From positions 1 through 22,470 of IMG/VR virus record IMGVR_UViG_3300027985_001273: a DNA stretch of 22,470 bases; one strand, given 5' to 3'. Positions within the stretch are counted from its first letter, which is position 1. The number at the start of each line of letters is the position of its first letter. Source of the stretch: a virus. Below the pieces are notes generated by a model that was not told where the DNA came from, made no database searches, and saw only the letters and a program-made list of their open reading frames with translations. The position numbers were made by a program, and so were the translations under genes. This document shows, piece by piece, positions 22,220 through 22,470 of this stretch.

Positions 22220-22470
22220 ACAATCTGCCTCCTCCTATATAAATTACACACATATTAGCGTAGATAAAAGCTTATAGCAACTTATATATCTGCATATAAC
22301 TACAGAAAATTTAAGTGTTATATTGTGTGTATATATTAAAATAAAAGTATAGCGAATATAAATGAAAAAGTGTAGCAGAATGGAAACAAAAAACCATTGA
22401 AAACACCCCAAGAAACGATTACTCTAAAAGTCTACGAAAACTTAAAGGAGAGTAACGAAGGGATGTTAAC
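22220..22470. other. AT-rich region upstream of the terminase-side genes, possible promoter
   Basis: No complete gene is supported here. A weak minus-strand promoter is TTGCTA (22280-22275) and TAATAT (22257-22252), spaced 17 bp, placed 32 bases before the first small gene. A related inverted pair, with TACACACA near 22244 and TGTGTGTA near 22326, might be operator-like. At the right edge both a plus-strand reading (from TTG near 22409) and a short minus-strand tail are open but cut off by the window, so neither is claimed. Confidence 0.3.

Noticed and set aside
22409-22470. Plus-strand gene start at the right edge
   Set aside because: A TTG-initiated frame and an ATG near 22463 are open, but spacing from AAAGGAG is poor and the window ends too soon to judge.
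1-22470. CRISPR arrays or insertion sequences
   Set aside because: No regularly spaced direct repeats, transposase gene or terminal inverted repeats were seen; the only ordered repeats are inside tail genes.

Overview
The window looks like one end of an integrated siphovirus-type prophage in a low-GC Gram-positive anaerobe, most likely a member of the Clostridia. Three things point this way: strong AGGAGG-type ribosome binding sites before most genes, a CCA-encoding tRNA-Ser, and a tail-first phage architecture combined with paired large serine recombinases. The species cannot be named from the sequence alone.

Layout, left to right. Positions 1-165 hold a chromosomal tRNA-Ser(GGA) with its own terminator. 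Positions 166-415 are non-coding, carry a 53-bp inverted-repeat structure, and are the likely prophage-host junction. Everything from 416 to 19343 is on the minus strand, so it is transcribed right to left. Read in that direction, the structural block starts at the right with a small unknown protein (21992-22219), a DUF4314-like protein (21756-21977) and the large terminase (20063-21673). It continues after an inserted cassette with portal, ClpP-type prohead protease, HK97-type capsid, head-fibre protein, head-tail connector and closure proteins, gp10-like protein, tail terminator, major tail protein, a tail-assembly chaperone pair joined by a -1 frameshift, tape measure, four tail-tip/baseplate/appendage proteins, then holin and amidase. 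Downstream of lysis come a zinc-finger HTH protein, a SHOCT-like small protein and two overlapping large serine recombinases that face the tRNA end.

The genes form a complete head, tail and lysis programme. Start/stop overlaps and head-to-tail spacing suggest one long late transcript, punctuated by hairpin terminators on each side of the lysis cassette. The small terminase subunit and the lysis/lysogeny switch are not seen and would lie beyond the right edge.

The most unusual region is 19063-20062, an AT-rich two-gene cassette between portal and large terminase. It contains the only plus-strand gene of the window, an XRE-like HTH protein, divergent from a 65-residue single-pass membrane protein. 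Their predicted promoters overlap face to face, and three short palindromes surround the start points. The plus-strand gene is antisense to the late transcript and ends one base before the terminase stop codon. This looks like a prophage-expressed accessory ('moron') module with its own switch; its function is unknown.

Other notable features are a canonical A AAA AAC slippery site for the gpG/gpGT-type frameshift, eleven contiguous 22-residue repeats in the tape measure, a tandem 116/115-residue repeat in a tail appendage protein, a terminase start that appears to use ATA, and an asymmetric recombinase pair in which only one member keeps the coiled-coil region.
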